DNA of 20,878 nt from Pseudazoarcus pumilus_A (GCA_033837965.1 JAJLLM010000001.1:1-20878), one strand, 5' to 3'. Positions 1-9,501 are shown, numbered from the stretch's first letter. The notes: generated by a model from the sequence alone, not told the origin. Translations and numbers: made by a program.

Positions 1-2299
1 CGGCGTGCTCGCCCTGCAGTGTCTGCCGACCCTGCCGGAGCGCGGCGTGCTGCTCGCCACCTCGATTCTATGTGCAGCCGCCGTCGCCGGGTGTGTCTTC
101 GTGTCTCGCCGCGGACGATGGGTGCTGGTGTTCTCTGCCGCCTTCATGGCCGGTTTCGCGTGGGCGGGCTGGCGTGCCGAGTGGCGTCTGGCCGATGCCT
201 TGCCGATGAGCAATGAATCGCGTGACCTTCAGGTGCGCGGCGTCATCGACGGCCTGCCGCAGCGGCTTGAAGGGGGCGCATGGCGTTTCGTGCTGGCGGT
301 GGAATCCTCCGACGCCGAGGTGCCACGCCGCATCCAGCTGGGCTGGTATGCCTTTCGCGGGCGTGGCGACGTGCCGGCCGACTTGCGGCCGGGCGAAAGG
401 CACGAACTCATCGTGCGGCTCAAGCGTCCTTACGGCTTCAGCAACCCTGGTGGCTTCGATTACGAGGCCTGGCTGCTCGAGCGCGGCATCCGCGCGACCG
501 GCTACGTGCGCGAGGACGCGCGCAACCGTCGCCTCGACGCGGCGGTGCCGGGGTTCATGCATGCCGTGCACCGCTGGCGGGATGACGTACGGCGGCGATT
601 CGAGGGCACCCTGGGAGAGCGCCCGGCCGCGGGCATCCTGACGGCGCTGGCGATCGGGGATCAGCGTGCCATCACGCAGGCCGAGTGGGAGGTCTTCCGT
701 CGCACGGCGGTCGGTCATCTGGTGGCCATCTCCGGCCTGCATGTCTCGCTGGTCGCGCTGGCCTTCGGCGGACTGGCCGGCTGGCTCTGGCGGCGCTCGC
801 CACGCTTGATCCTGCGCGTGCCGGCCCGTCGAGTGGCTGCCCTGTGCGGGCTGGCTGCGGCCGCCTCGTATGCCTTGCTGGCCGGGCTCGGGCTGCCGAC
901 GCAGCGTGCGCTGATCATGCTGGCGGTGGCGGCCCTGGCGCTGGCCAGCGGGCGTCAGTCGGAGCCGACGCGGGTATTGGCACTGGCGCTGTTGTGCGTG
1001 CTGGTGGCGGATCCGTGGGCGGTGTTGTCGGCCGGCTTCTGGCTGTCCTTCGGGGCGGTGGCGGTGATCCTGTTGGTGAGCTGCGGGCGGCTGGTGACGG
1101 ACGGGGCACTGCGCAGCGCGGTGCGTATCCAGCTGGCGATCTCGCTGGCGCTGGCGCCCGTGCTGTTCATGCTGTTCGGCGCGTTTTCGCTGGCCGGGCC
1201 GCTGGCCAATGCCTTCGCGATTCCGCTGGTGAGCTTCGTGATTGCTCCGCTGGTGTTGCTGGCGGTGCTGCTGCCGTGGCCCTGGCTGCTGGAAGTCACG
1301 CATTTCGTCACCGGCCTGATGATGCACGGGCTGAGCTGGCTGGCGGCACAACCGTGGGCACTGTGGCATGGCCCGCAGGTGCCGCTGACGCTGATCCTGT
1401 GCGCGCTGTTCGGCGCGGCATGGTTGTTGATGCCGCGCGGTACACCGGCGCGGGCTGCGGGAGTGCTGGCCATCGTGCCGGCCTTGCTGTGGTCGCCGTC
1501 TCGCCCGTTGCCGGGCGAGTTCCGCGCCACCGTGCTGGATGTGGGGCAAGGGCTGGCAGTGCATGTGCAGACGGCGGCGCATGACGTGCTGTTTGACGCC
1601 GGCCCCGCCTACGGACCGGAGGCCGATGCCGGCGGACGCGTGCTCATTCCGTATCTGCGCGCGCAGGGCGTGCGGCGCCTCGATGCCCTGGTGCTGTCGC
1701 ATGGCGACAGCGATCACATCGGCGGTGCCGCCACATTGCTCGCGCAGCTGCCGGTCGCGCGGCTGTGGTCGGGTCTGGAGGCGGAGGAAGCACGCTGGCC
1801 GGCCCCGCCGATGGAGCCGCAGCCGTGCCATGCTGGCGGCGGGTGGATATTCGACGGTGTGCGCTTCGACTTCATTCACCCGGTCGAGGGCGCCGCCAGT
1901 GCGCGGCGCAACGAGCGCTCCTGCGTCCTCAGAGTGAGCGCTCCGGCGGGCCGGCTGCTGCTGCCGGGTGACATCGGTGCGCCGAGTGAGCATGCCTTGC
2001 TGGCGCGCTCGCCTGATTGGCTGCGTGCCGAGGTGATCGTGGCGCCGCATCACGGCAGTCGCGGTTCGTCGACGCCGCAGTTCGTGGCTGCGGTGAATGC
2101 CGCGCACGTCATCCATGCGGTCGGCAACCTGAACACCCACCGTCACCCGTACCCGGACGTGTGGTCACGCTGGGCACGCGCCGGCGCGCGCAACTGGCGC
2201 ACCGACGGGCAGGGCGCCATTACGGCACGGTTCGGCGCGGAGGGGGTGGAGATTCAGGCGTGGCGCGAGCAGGCGCCACGCTACTGGCACGGTCGATAG
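1..2299 (+). CDS. comEC: DNA internalization-related competence protein ComEC/Rec2 (5'-truncated by window)
   Basis: This is an inner-membrane channel protein that moves single-stranded DNA into the cytoplasm during natural transformation. The frame is open to the window edge, so the GTG at position 5 is probably internal and the true start lies upstream. Counting that GTG as residue 1, about 764 residues are visible. A hydrophobic N-terminus is followed by a soluble DUF4131/OB-like region (about 65-190). A multi-helix Competence domain (about 210-480) contains the family-typical segment VGHLVAISGLHVSL. A C-terminal metallo-beta-lactamase domain (about 505-720) has HGDSDH at 566-571 (the HxDxDH metal motif) and a PHHGS motif around 682. 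These metal residues are intact, so nuclease activity is possible. The gene converges on msrB with only 8 bp between the stop codons and no hairpin. The other competence genes are not in view. Confidence 0.95.
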   Translation, partial: GVLALQCLPTLPERGVLLATSILCAAAVAGCVFVSRRGRWVLVFSAAFMAGFAWAGWRAEWRLADALPMSNESRDLQVRGVIDGLPQRLEGGAWRFVLAVESSDAEVPRRIQLGWYAFRGRGDVPADLRPGERHELIVRLKRPYGFSNPGGFDYEAWLLERGIRATGYVREDARNRRLDAAVPGFMHAVHRWRDDVRRRFEGTLGERPAAGILTALAIGDQRAITQAEWEVFRRTAVGHLVAISGLHVSLVALAFGGLAGWLWRRSPRLILRVPARRVAALCGLAAAASYALLAGLGLPTQRALIMLAVAALALASGRQSEPTRVLALALLCVLVADPWAVLSAGFWLSFGAVAVILLVSCGRLVTDGALRSAVRIQLAISLALAPVLFMLFGAFSLAGPLANAFAIPLVSFVIAPLVLLAVLLPWPWLLEVTHFVTGLMMHGLSWLAAQPWALWHGPQVPLTLILCALFGAAWLLMPRGTPARAAGVLAIVPALLWSPSRPLPGEFRATVLDVGQGLAVHVQTAAHDVLFDAGPAYGPEADAGGRVLIPYLRAQGVRRLDALVLSHGDSDHIGGAATLLAQLPVARLWSGLEAEEARWPAPPMEPQPCHAGGGWIFDGVRFDFIHPVEGAASARRNERSCVLRVSAPAGRLLLPGDIGAPSEHALLARSPDWLRAEVIVAPHHGSRGSSTPQFVAAVNAAHVIHAVGNLNTHRHPYPDVWSRWARAGARNWRTDGQGAITARFGAEGVEIQAWREQAPRYWHGR

Positions 2300-2307
2300 G
2301 GGCCAGC

Positions 2308-2712
2308 TTACTTGCTGTCGATCGGCTTGAAGTTGATCGAGGCCGAGTTGATGCAGTAGCGCAGGCCGGTCGGACGCGGACCGTCCTCGAAAACGTGTCC
2401 CAGATGTGCGCCGCACTGCTCGCACAGCACCTCGGTGCGGATCATGCCGTGCGAGGTGTCGCGCTCTTCCTCGACGTTCTGCGGGGCGGACGGAATCCAG
2501 AAGCTCGGCCAGCCGCAGCCGGCGTCAAACTTGTGTTCCGAGTGGAACAGCGGGGCATCGCAGCATACGCAGCGGTATTCCCCCTTATCCCAGTGATTCC
2601 AGTACTGGCCCGAGAACGAGAACTCCGTGCCCTTCTTGCGGGTGACACGGAATTGTTCGGGACTCAGTTGCTGCGCCCATTCGGCGTCGCTCTTTTCGAT
2701 CTTGCGGCTCAT
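2308..2712 (-). CDS. msrB: Peptide-methionine (R)-S-oxide reductase MsrB
   Basis: MsrB reduces methionine-R-sulfoxide in oxidised proteins, with thioredoxin as electron donor. The product is 134 residues when read from the ATG at 2712, a full-length single-domain MsrB. Zinc ligands appear as two CxxC pairs, RCVCC and CEQCG. The core GCGWPSF and the catalytic cysteine in RYCINSASINF are present. An in-frame ATG at 2724 would add four residues, but it has no ribosome site. The chosen start has GGAG six bases upstream, which lies inside the codons after that earlier ATG. The upstream DUF2863 gene ends at 2725, so translation of the two is probably coupled. The family assignment is certain; only the start is open. 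Confidence 0.96.
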   Translation of the reverse strand: MSRKIEKSDAEWAQQLSPEQFRVTRKKGTEFSFSGQYWNHWDKGEYRCVCCDAPLFHSEHKFDAGCGWPSFWIPSAPQNVEEERDTSHGMIRTEVLCEQCGAHLGHVFEDGPRPTGLRYCINSASINFKPIDSK

Positions 2713-2718
2713 GGCGGG

Positions 2719-2722
2719 CTCC
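2719..2722 (-). promoter_or_regulatory. Ribosome binding site deciding the msrB start
   Basis: On the minus strand GGAG sits six bases before the ATG at 2712. The alternative ATG at 2724 directly abuts the TGA of the preceding gene and has no purine-rich sequence upstream. This favours the shorter MsrB and suggests re-initiation or coupling with the DUF2863 gene. Confidence 0.55.
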
Positions 2723-2724
2723 AT

Positions 2725-3894
2725 TCAGTGAAGATGACGCGGCGTCTGTTCGCCGTGCCCGTCGGGCATCTCGGCGTGCACCACCTCGCCCTCTGCCGAG
2801 GGGTACATCGGTGCGCCGCAGTCGTCGCAGAATTCCAGCGGGAAACGGTGATCGAGGAAGACGATGTCGCCCACGCCGCAGTCGCGCAGCACGGCTTCGA
2901 TCTGCGCCGGAATGTCGGCGTTTTCGTCTTCCGCGCCGAGCAGCGGCCACACCACGCCATGCACCACCTTGTCGTCGTCGCGGCGTGCGAAGCCGATGCG
3001 GTATTCCTCCAGCTCGCGCTCGAAGAACGGTGCGATGACGGCGCGCAGGTTGGTGGCCGGCGTTTCCAGTTCGGCGCCGAGGAAGGCAACCGAGGCGCGG
3101 ATGGCGTAGGGGCGACTCTCGCGGTCGGCCTGACGGCTGGCGGCGAAATAGGCTTCCGGCAGCACCACCTCGGTGGCGCAGCCCGGCAGCAGCGGCGCGA
3201 GGCTGGCGCCGCCCTGGCTGCGCCAGCGGTCGAGTGCGTCGTCGCGGCTGCCGCCCGGTTCCTGCCAGCTGAAGAAGGGCTTGCCCTTGGGCACGGCAAT
3301 GGCGGCCAGCAGGTAGCGCGTGTCGGACAGGAAGTGCGCAGTCTCGGGCATGCCCTCGGTCTCGATATGCAGGTTCTGTGCGGCCAGCGCGGCCTTGCCG
3401 ATGGCGTCGGCGAATTCGCTGGTGGCGCAATAGCCGCGCGGCAACTGGTCCGGGCTGAAGAGGTAGTCCGCCAGCGCCAGTTTGGCGTCCGAGCCGAGGA
3501 TGTGGGCCTGCAGATGCACGCGCAGGTTGGCCAGCACGGCCGGCGGAATGGTGCTGGACGGGATGCGGAAGCGCGACCAGGCGAGCACCGGGGCGCCGAT
3601 CAGCAGCACGTCGTGCGCATCGTCGAGCGACATGGCGGTTTCGGTGCGCGACTCGATGAAGTCGGCAAGCTCCTCGTAACCGCGGGCGTCCTTGGCGTAG
3701 AGCTGATCCAGCGCGGTGTTGAGTGCGTCCTCGTCGTGGTCGGCGAGCAGGCGGTCGACGTTCTCGACGAGCTGGCTTTCCCAGTAGCGGTCTTCCGCCA
3801 GGCTGCCGGATTCGGCCAGGCCGGTGGCCAGCCAGATGAGGTGTTCGGTGTCGCGGCCGAGGCCGCCGCGGCGTTTGGGTCGGGTTCTTGTCAT
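2725..3894 (-). CDS. DUF2863 family protein of unknown function
   Basis: This 389-residue soluble protein is assigned to DUF2863 from its overall sequence. I know that family mainly from Betaproteobacteria, and I know of no established function. There is no signal peptide or membrane segment. The N-terminus is basic (MTRTRPKRRGG). Residues 30-100 look helical and acidic, and the middle is mixed alpha/beta. Near the C-terminus, FCDDCGAPMYPS (C356 and C359) resembles half of a zinc ribbon, and no second CxxC pair is visible. The stretch after it (about 366-389) is acidic and His-rich. The start ATG has AAGGA just upstream. The gene lies between ppsR (58-bp gap) and msrB (12-bp gap to the preferred start), so all three may be co-transcribed. 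The family call is fairly sure; the function is unknown. Confidence 0.8.
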   Translation of the reverse strand: MTRTRPKRRGGLGRDTEHLIWLATGLAESGSLAEDRYWESQLVENVDRLLADHDEDALNTALDQLYAKDARGYEELADFIESRTETAMSLDDAHDVLLIGAPVLAWSRFRIPSSTIPPAVLANLRVHLQAHILGSDAKLALADYLFSPDQLPRGYCATSEFADAIGKAALAAQNLHIETEGMPETAHFLSDTRYLLAAIAVPKGKPFFSWQEPGGSRDDALDRWRSQGGASLAPLLPGCATEVVLPEAYFAASRQADRESRPYAIRASVAFLGAELETPATNLRAVIAPFFERELEEYRIGFARRDDDKVVHGVVWPLLGAEDENADIPAQIEAVLRDCGVGDIVFLDHRFPLEFCDDCGAPMYPSAEGEVVHAEMPDGHGEQTPRHLH

Positions 3895-3952
3895 GATGTC
3901 CTTCGTGTCGCCCGGTGAGGGCCGTGATGCGCTGCGTGGTGGCTGCCCCGGC

Positions 3953-4786
3953 TTACCAGGCGTGGCCTTCCAGTCCCACGGCCTGCATGATGGTAGCGGA
4001 GATTTCCTCGATGGATTTGGTGGTGGAGTCGATCCACGGGATGTTTTCCCGACGCATCAGTTTTTGCGCCGCAGCAATCTCATGCACGCAGTTGTCGAGG
4101 GAAGCGTAGTGGCTGCCTGGCCGGCGTTCCTCGCGGATCAGCGAGAGGCGTTCGGGTGCGATGTTCAGGCCGAATAGCTTGCCGCGCTGGGCCGCGATGG
4201 CGCCGGGCAGCCGGTTGCGTTCGAAGTCTTCCGGAATCAGCGGGTAGTTGGCGGCTTTGACGCCGAACTGCATCGCGAGGTACAGACTGGTGGGCGTCTT
4301 GCCGGAGCGCGATACGCCGACCAGAATGACATCGGCCGCGTCGAGTTCGCCGTCGGACGAGACGCCGTCGTCGTGGGCCATGGCGTAGTTGATGGCTTCG
4401 ATGCGTGCCTGGTAGTTGCCGCCGCCGCCCATACCGTGCGACAGGCCGGCGGTGTGCGAGGCGCGCATTTCGAGTTCGGTTTCGAGCGGGCCGATGAAGC
4501 GGTCGAAGAGGTCGATGTAGAGAGCGTCCGCGACGCGCAGCGCGTCGACGATCTTCGGGTCGACCAGCGTGCTGAAGACGATCGGCCGTACGCCGTCACG
4601 TTCGGCCGCCGCGCGGATCTGCGTGACGCAGGCTGCGGCGCGATCCGGGTCGGTGACGAAGGGGATGCGCACGCCATGCACCTTGGCCTCGGGAAACTGC
4701 GTGAGCAGGCTGTGGCCAAGGGTCTCGGCCGTGATGCCGGTGCTGCCGGAGATGAAGAAGACGGTGCGTTTGGTGGGGTTTGCCAT
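3953..4786 (-). CDS. ppsR: Phosphoenolpyruvate synthase regulatory protein (kinase/pyrophosphorylase, DUF299)
   Basis: This is a bifunctional regulator. Family members inactivate PEP synthase by ADP-dependent phosphorylation of a threonine and reactivate it by Pi-dependent dephosphorylation. The product is 277 residues from the ATG at 4786. It has the N-terminal FFISGSTGITAETLG motif and a P-loop-like GVSRSGKT at 157-164 followed by PTSLYLA, both hallmarks of the family. A TTG at 4798 could add four residues; neither start has a strong ribosome site. The gene is divergent from ppsA, its expected target, across 120 bp. In PpsA the matching target site (GGRTCHA) is intact, so the pair looks functional. 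The DUF2863 gene follows on the same strand. Confidence 0.95.
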   Translation of the reverse strand: MANPTKRTVFFISGSTGITAETLGHSLLTQFPEAKVHGVRIPFVTDPDRAAACVTQIRAAAERDGVRPIVFSTLVDPKIVDALRVADALYIDLFDRFIGPLETELEMRASHTAGLSHGMGGGGNYQARIEAINYAMAHDDGVSSDGELDAADVILVGVSRSGKTPTSLYLAMQFGVKAANYPLIPEDFERNRLPGAIAAQRGKLFGLNIAPERLSLIREERRPGSHYASLDNCVHEIAAAQKLMRRENIPWIDSTTKSIEEISATIMQAVGLEGHAW

Positions 4787-4802
4787 GGATTGGCTCAAAA
4801 AA

Positions 4803-4818
4803 ATTGACCTGGGTCAAT
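4803..4818. promoter_or_regulatory. Perfect palindrome in the ppsR-ppsA spacer (candidate operator)
   Basis: ATTGACC and GGTCAAT form perfect 7-bp arms around a 2-bp TG centre. The site lies 16 bp upstream of the ppsR ATG and 88 bp upstream of ppsA, in the only non-coding DNA between the divergent genes. TTGACC within it could double as a -35 box on either strand. It does not match the FruR/Cra consensus that I know. Binding by a repressor is an inference. Confidence 0.5.
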
Positions 4819-4855
4819 AAGGGAGACTACCGTACTGCACTGCAACAAATCTGAA

Positions 4856-4861
4856 TAGAAT
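4856..4861 (+). promoter_or_regulatory. Candidate -10 box for ppsA
   Basis: TAGAAT matches the sigma-70 -10 consensus at five of six positions. It would start transcription about 40 bp before the ppsA ATG. No good -35 is seen at 16-18 bp. A second option uses TTGACC in the palindrome as -35, with TACCGT (4828-4833) as a poor -10. Confidence 0.3.
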
Positions 4862-4906
4862 CCGCGCCAATCGGCACTTTGTTTAACCGCAAGCGAGGAA
4901 GTCTAC

Positions 4907-7273
<2,367 letters not shown>

Positions 7274-7290
7274 GTGTGTTTCGAGACCGA

Positions 7291-7319
7291 GCCGGGCGCT
7301 GCGGCGCCCGGCTTTTTTT
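7291..7319 (+). terminator. Rho-independent terminator of ppsA
   Basis: Perfect 9-bp arms (GCCGGGCGC and its complement) flank a TGCG loop and are followed by seven T residues. The hairpin starts 18 bp after the ppsA stop codon. It separates ppsA from the M23 gene. Confidence 0.92.
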
Positions 7320-7371
7320 CGCCCCCGGATGGCCTCTCCGGAGCAGGAGATACCTTCGGCAATAATTCCTG

Positions 7372-7402
7372 TTGCGATCCTCGCAAGTGCAAGTGTTAGA
7401 CT
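7372..7402 (+). promoter_or_regulatory. Candidate promoter/operator upstream of the M23 peptidase cassette
   Basis: TTGCGA and TCGCAA form a perfect 6-bp inverted repeat around TCC (7372-7386). TAGACT at 7397-7402 could be a -10 box with TTGCGA as -35, though the spacing is a long 19 bp. A second short repeat, GATTC-GGAT-GAATC, lies at 7431-7444. The spacer 7320-7511 has no convincing gene. Confidence 0.3.
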
Positions 7403-7500
7403 GCGTTTCACTTAAGTTGCGGCAAACATTGATTCGGATGAATCCAGATGCCGTATCACTCTGCGAATGCATCGGGCCGAAGGGCCTCTCAGGTATCCAT

Positions 7501-7505
7501 GGAGG
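7501..7505 (+). promoter_or_regulatory. Ribosome binding site deciding the M23 peptidase start
   Basis: GGAGG lies six bases before the ATG at 7512. The frame is open further upstream to an ATG at 7467, which has no comparable site. The shorter protein also places the membrane segment near its N-terminus. Confidence 0.65.
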
Positions 7506-7511
7506 GTGTGG

Positions 7512-8459
7512 ATGGCTTTCGTAATCCACTCTGCAGGTTCGCTGGCGACTTCCCGCGCACGCTCGATGAGCATGCGATCTGCCGTCACGATCCTGTTGCT
7601 GGGCACGGTGACGCTGCTCACCGCCGGAATCGCGATTGGCTACGGAGTCAGTCGCTTTGCGCCGACCGCGGCACCGCAAGCGCTGTCTGACTCCTCCGCA
7701 TCCCAGGAATTTCCCGCTGACAACCGTCTGCTGATCGACCGCATCGGCGAACTCACCGGTCGCATGGCACAGCTCGAGACCGAGGCGCGTGATCTTGCCT
7801 TCCGCGTCGGCATCCTCAAGGAAATGGAAGAGCGCACCAGCTCTGCGGACGCGGCGCGCGAAGGCCGCATGGCCAAGACGCAGCCGGGCAAGCCTTCCGG
7901 CGGCCCCCTGCTCAATCCCGATGGCGATGACCCGGCCGCCGTGCTGCCGGCTCCGGTCGACGACCTGAGTGGGGTCGAAGGCAGCATCGAGCGCATTGCC
8001 GCGCTGATGCAGGAGCTCGATCAGGCGGTGGTGGCGCTCAATCTTGCCCATATGGCGCGTCCCGGTCGTGAGCCGGTGCGTGACCGTCCGGTGGTGTCGT
8101 CCTTCGGCAACCGCATCGACCCCTTCACACGCAAGCGCGCATTTCACAGCGGGATCGACTACCCGGCGCCGACCGGTACCCCGATCTACGCCAGTGCCGG
8201 CGGCCGCGTGATCTTTGCCGGCTATCGTCCGCAGTACGGCCGCACCGTCGAGATTGACCACGGCGGTGGTCTGGTCACCCGCTATGCGCATGCCTCGGCC
8301 ATTCTGGTCAAGGTCGGGCAGGTGGTGATGCCGGAAGAGCAGATCGCCCGCGTCGGCAGCACGGGGCGGTCGACCGGTCCGCACCTGCACTTCGAGATCC
8401 TTCGTGGCGGTCGTTTCGTCGACCCCAAGGTCTACCTCGCGCAGTTCCGCGGGGTCTGA
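7512..8459 (+). CDS. Membrane-anchored M23 family (LytM-type) metallopeptidase
   Basis: This is a probable peptidoglycan endopeptidase, or an amidase activator, facing the periplasm. The product is 315 residues from the ATG at 7512. A short basic cytoplasmic N-terminus precedes one membrane segment (about 22-45). A helical, probably coiled-coil stretch follows (about 70-108), then a Pro/Gly-rich linker, then the M23 domain (about 195-310). The zinc-binding motif HSGID (His212, Asp216) and GPHLHFE (His291, His293) are intact, so it should be an active enzyme rather than a degenerate EnvC/NlpD-like activator. The next gene starts 6 bp after the stop codon and bactofilin follows, so the three form a likely operon. 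The cut substrate bond cannot be told from sequence. Confidence 0.92.
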   Translation: MAFVIHSAGSLATSRARSMSMRSAVTILLLGTVTLLTAGIAIGYGVSRFAPTAAPQALSDSSASQEFPADNRLLIDRIGELTGRMAQLETEARDLAFRVGILKEMEERTSSADAAREGRMAKTQPGKPSGGPLLNPDGDDPAAVLPAPVDDLSGVEGSIERIAALMQELDQAVVALNLAHMARPGREPVRDRPVVSSFGNRIDPFTRKRAFHSGIDYPAPTGTPIYASAGGRVIFAGYRPQYGRTVEIDHGGGLVTRYAHASAILVKVGQVVMPEEQIARVGSTGRSTGPHLHFEILRGGRFVDPKVYLAQFRGV

Positions 8460-8465
8460 TCGACG

Positions 8466-8843
8466 ATGCACTCGCGCTCGAATACCGCCAACCGTCACCT
8501 CACCACCGGCAAGATCGTCCTTGCGACGCCGGGTCGCGGAAAGGTGGGGGTGTTCCGTTTCCTGACGATCTTCGTGTGCTCGGCGCTGATTGGCGCTGCC
8601 GCGCTCTACTATGCTTCGCAGGAGACCTCGCTGCTGCAGTTCGATGCGCGCATCGCCGACCTGGAAGAGGAATTGGCGCAGGCGCGTGCGGAGTTGCAGT
8701 CGGTGCGCATGGACCTTGAAATCTCTCTTGTCACGCGGACGGAGCTTGAGCGCCAGCTGGCGGTGCTCAACGAACAGCACAAGCAGGCGCGTGAAGAACT
8801 CGAATTCGTACGATCAGCGACCAGCCAGGGGCAGGGTCGGTGA
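8466..8843 (+). CDS. Small membrane-anchored coiled-coil protein, unknown function
   Basis: I do not recognise a named family. The 125-residue product has a basic N-terminus of about 27 residues, one membrane segment (about 28-49, within VFRFLTIFVCSALIGAA), and a long charged heptad-like region (about 55-118) rich in Leu, Glu, Arg and Gln with almost no Pro or Gly before the tail. The expected topology is N-in, with the coiled coil in the periplasm. It follows the M23 peptidase gene by 6 bp and precedes bactofilin by 23 bp, so co-expression is likely. A role as adaptor between the two is inference. The ATG at 8466 has no clear ribosome site. In-frame GTG codons at 8544 and 8550 have purine-rich sequence upstream, and starting there would remove most of the cytoplasmic tail. 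Confidence 0.75.
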   Translation: MHSRSNTANRHLTTGKIVLATPGRGKVGVFRFLTIFVCSALIGAAALYYASQETSLLQFDARIADLEEELAQARAELQSVRMDLEISLVTRTELERQLAVLNEQHKQAREELEFVRSATSQGQGR

Positions 8844-8866
8844 TTTCGCCGCAACGGGGGTAAGGG

Positions 8867-9433
8867 ATGTTCGGCAGAAAGAAGAAGAACGGGATCGAGG
8901 TGACCAGGCTGTCCAGCCTGATCGCCGACAATCTGCACATCGTCGGAGACGTGCACTTCTCCGGCGGTCTGCGCATCGACGGTCACGTGGAAGGTAACGT
9001 CTTCGGCAAGCCCGGTACCAAGGGCCTGCTGGTGCTCAGCGAGAAGGGAGTGATCACCGGCAAGGTGCACACCCATGATGCGGTCATCAACGGCAACATC
9101 ACCGGTGACCTGGACGTCGAGCATTTCGCCGAGCTGCAGGTCAACGCCAAGGTGGTCGGCAATGTCCGCTACCGGCAGTTGCAGATGGATTGCGGCTCTT
9201 CCGTCGAAGGCAAGCTGGTGCGCATCCATGACGTGGCGGCAGAGCGCTCGGCCGCGCGGGTCGAGGTGCCTCCGCCGGCGCGCCCGGCGGCCGCTGCGCT
9301 GCGCGGTGACGCAGCCCCCATGGCGGGCGCCGCGTCGGTTGCGCCCCGGCCTGCGGCGCCGGTTGCACCCCGCTCCGACGCCGCCGGCGCCACGGCAGCG
9401 CTGGACAAGGACAAGCTCACCGCCTCGCGTTAG
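8867..9433 (+). CDS. Bactofilin (polymer-forming cytoskeletal protein)
   Basis: Bactofilins self-assemble without nucleotide into beta-helical filaments on the inner membrane and position cell-wall enzymes. The product is 188 residues. A basic N-terminus (MFGRKKKNG) suits membrane contact. The core (about 17-125) is a run of short beta-helix turns with repeated Gly-Asp/Asn motifs (VGDVHFSGGLRIDGHVEGNV, INGNITGDLDVE). The tail (about 130-188) is low-complexity Ala/Pro. GGGGG lies six bases before the ATG. Bactofilin genes commonly sit next to M23 peptidases, as here, supporting a shared role in shape or local wall growth. The family is certain; the precise process is not known. Confidence 0.93.
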   Translation: MFGRKKKNGIEVTRLSSLIADNLHIVGDVHFSGGLRIDGHVEGNVFGKPGTKGLLVLSEKGVITGKVHTHDAVINGNITGDLDVEHFAELQVNAKVVGNVRYRQLQMDCGSSVEGKLVRIHDVAAERSAARVEVPPPARPAAAALRGDAAPMAGAASVAPRPAAPVAPRSDAAGATAALDKDKLTASR

Positions 9434-9478
9434 TTCGTTTGGCCTTCTCCGCCGGGCGGCTGGCGGATGGAAGAGGGT

Positions 9479-9501
9479 AGGGTCGGTTATAATGCGACCC
9501 T
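9479..9501. promoter_or_regulatory. Inverted repeat enclosing the purL -10 box
   Basis: AGGGTCG and CGACCCT are perfect 7-bp arms separated by 9 bp that contain TATAAT. Four T residues (9501-9504) follow the CCC, so in RNA it could act as a weak terminator for the bactofilin transcript. As DNA it could be an operator covering the promoter. I cannot tell which from sequence alone. Confidence 0.4.
9488..9493 (+). promoter_or_regulatory. -10 box of the purL promoter
   Basis: This is a perfect TATAAT, placed 53 bp before the purL ATG. No good -35 is visible at 16-18 bp upstream, where the sequence is a purine-rich GGATGGAAGAGGG. That suggests dependence on an activator or a weak promoter. Confidence 0.55.

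Noticed and set aside
68..2146. 692-codon minus-strand frame across comEC
   Set aside because: The protein is Gln/Arg/His-rich low complexity, and the plus strand encodes ComEC with intact motifs.
2017..3918. 633-codon plus-strand frame covering the comEC end, msrB and the DUF2863 gene
   Set aside because: It overlaps three well-supported genes in other frames and has no recognisable domains.
7438..7524. 28-codon upstream ORF overlapping the M23 gene start
   Set aside because: It begins with ATG but has no ribosome site, and its peptide has no known feature. Overlap with the M23 start could be chance.
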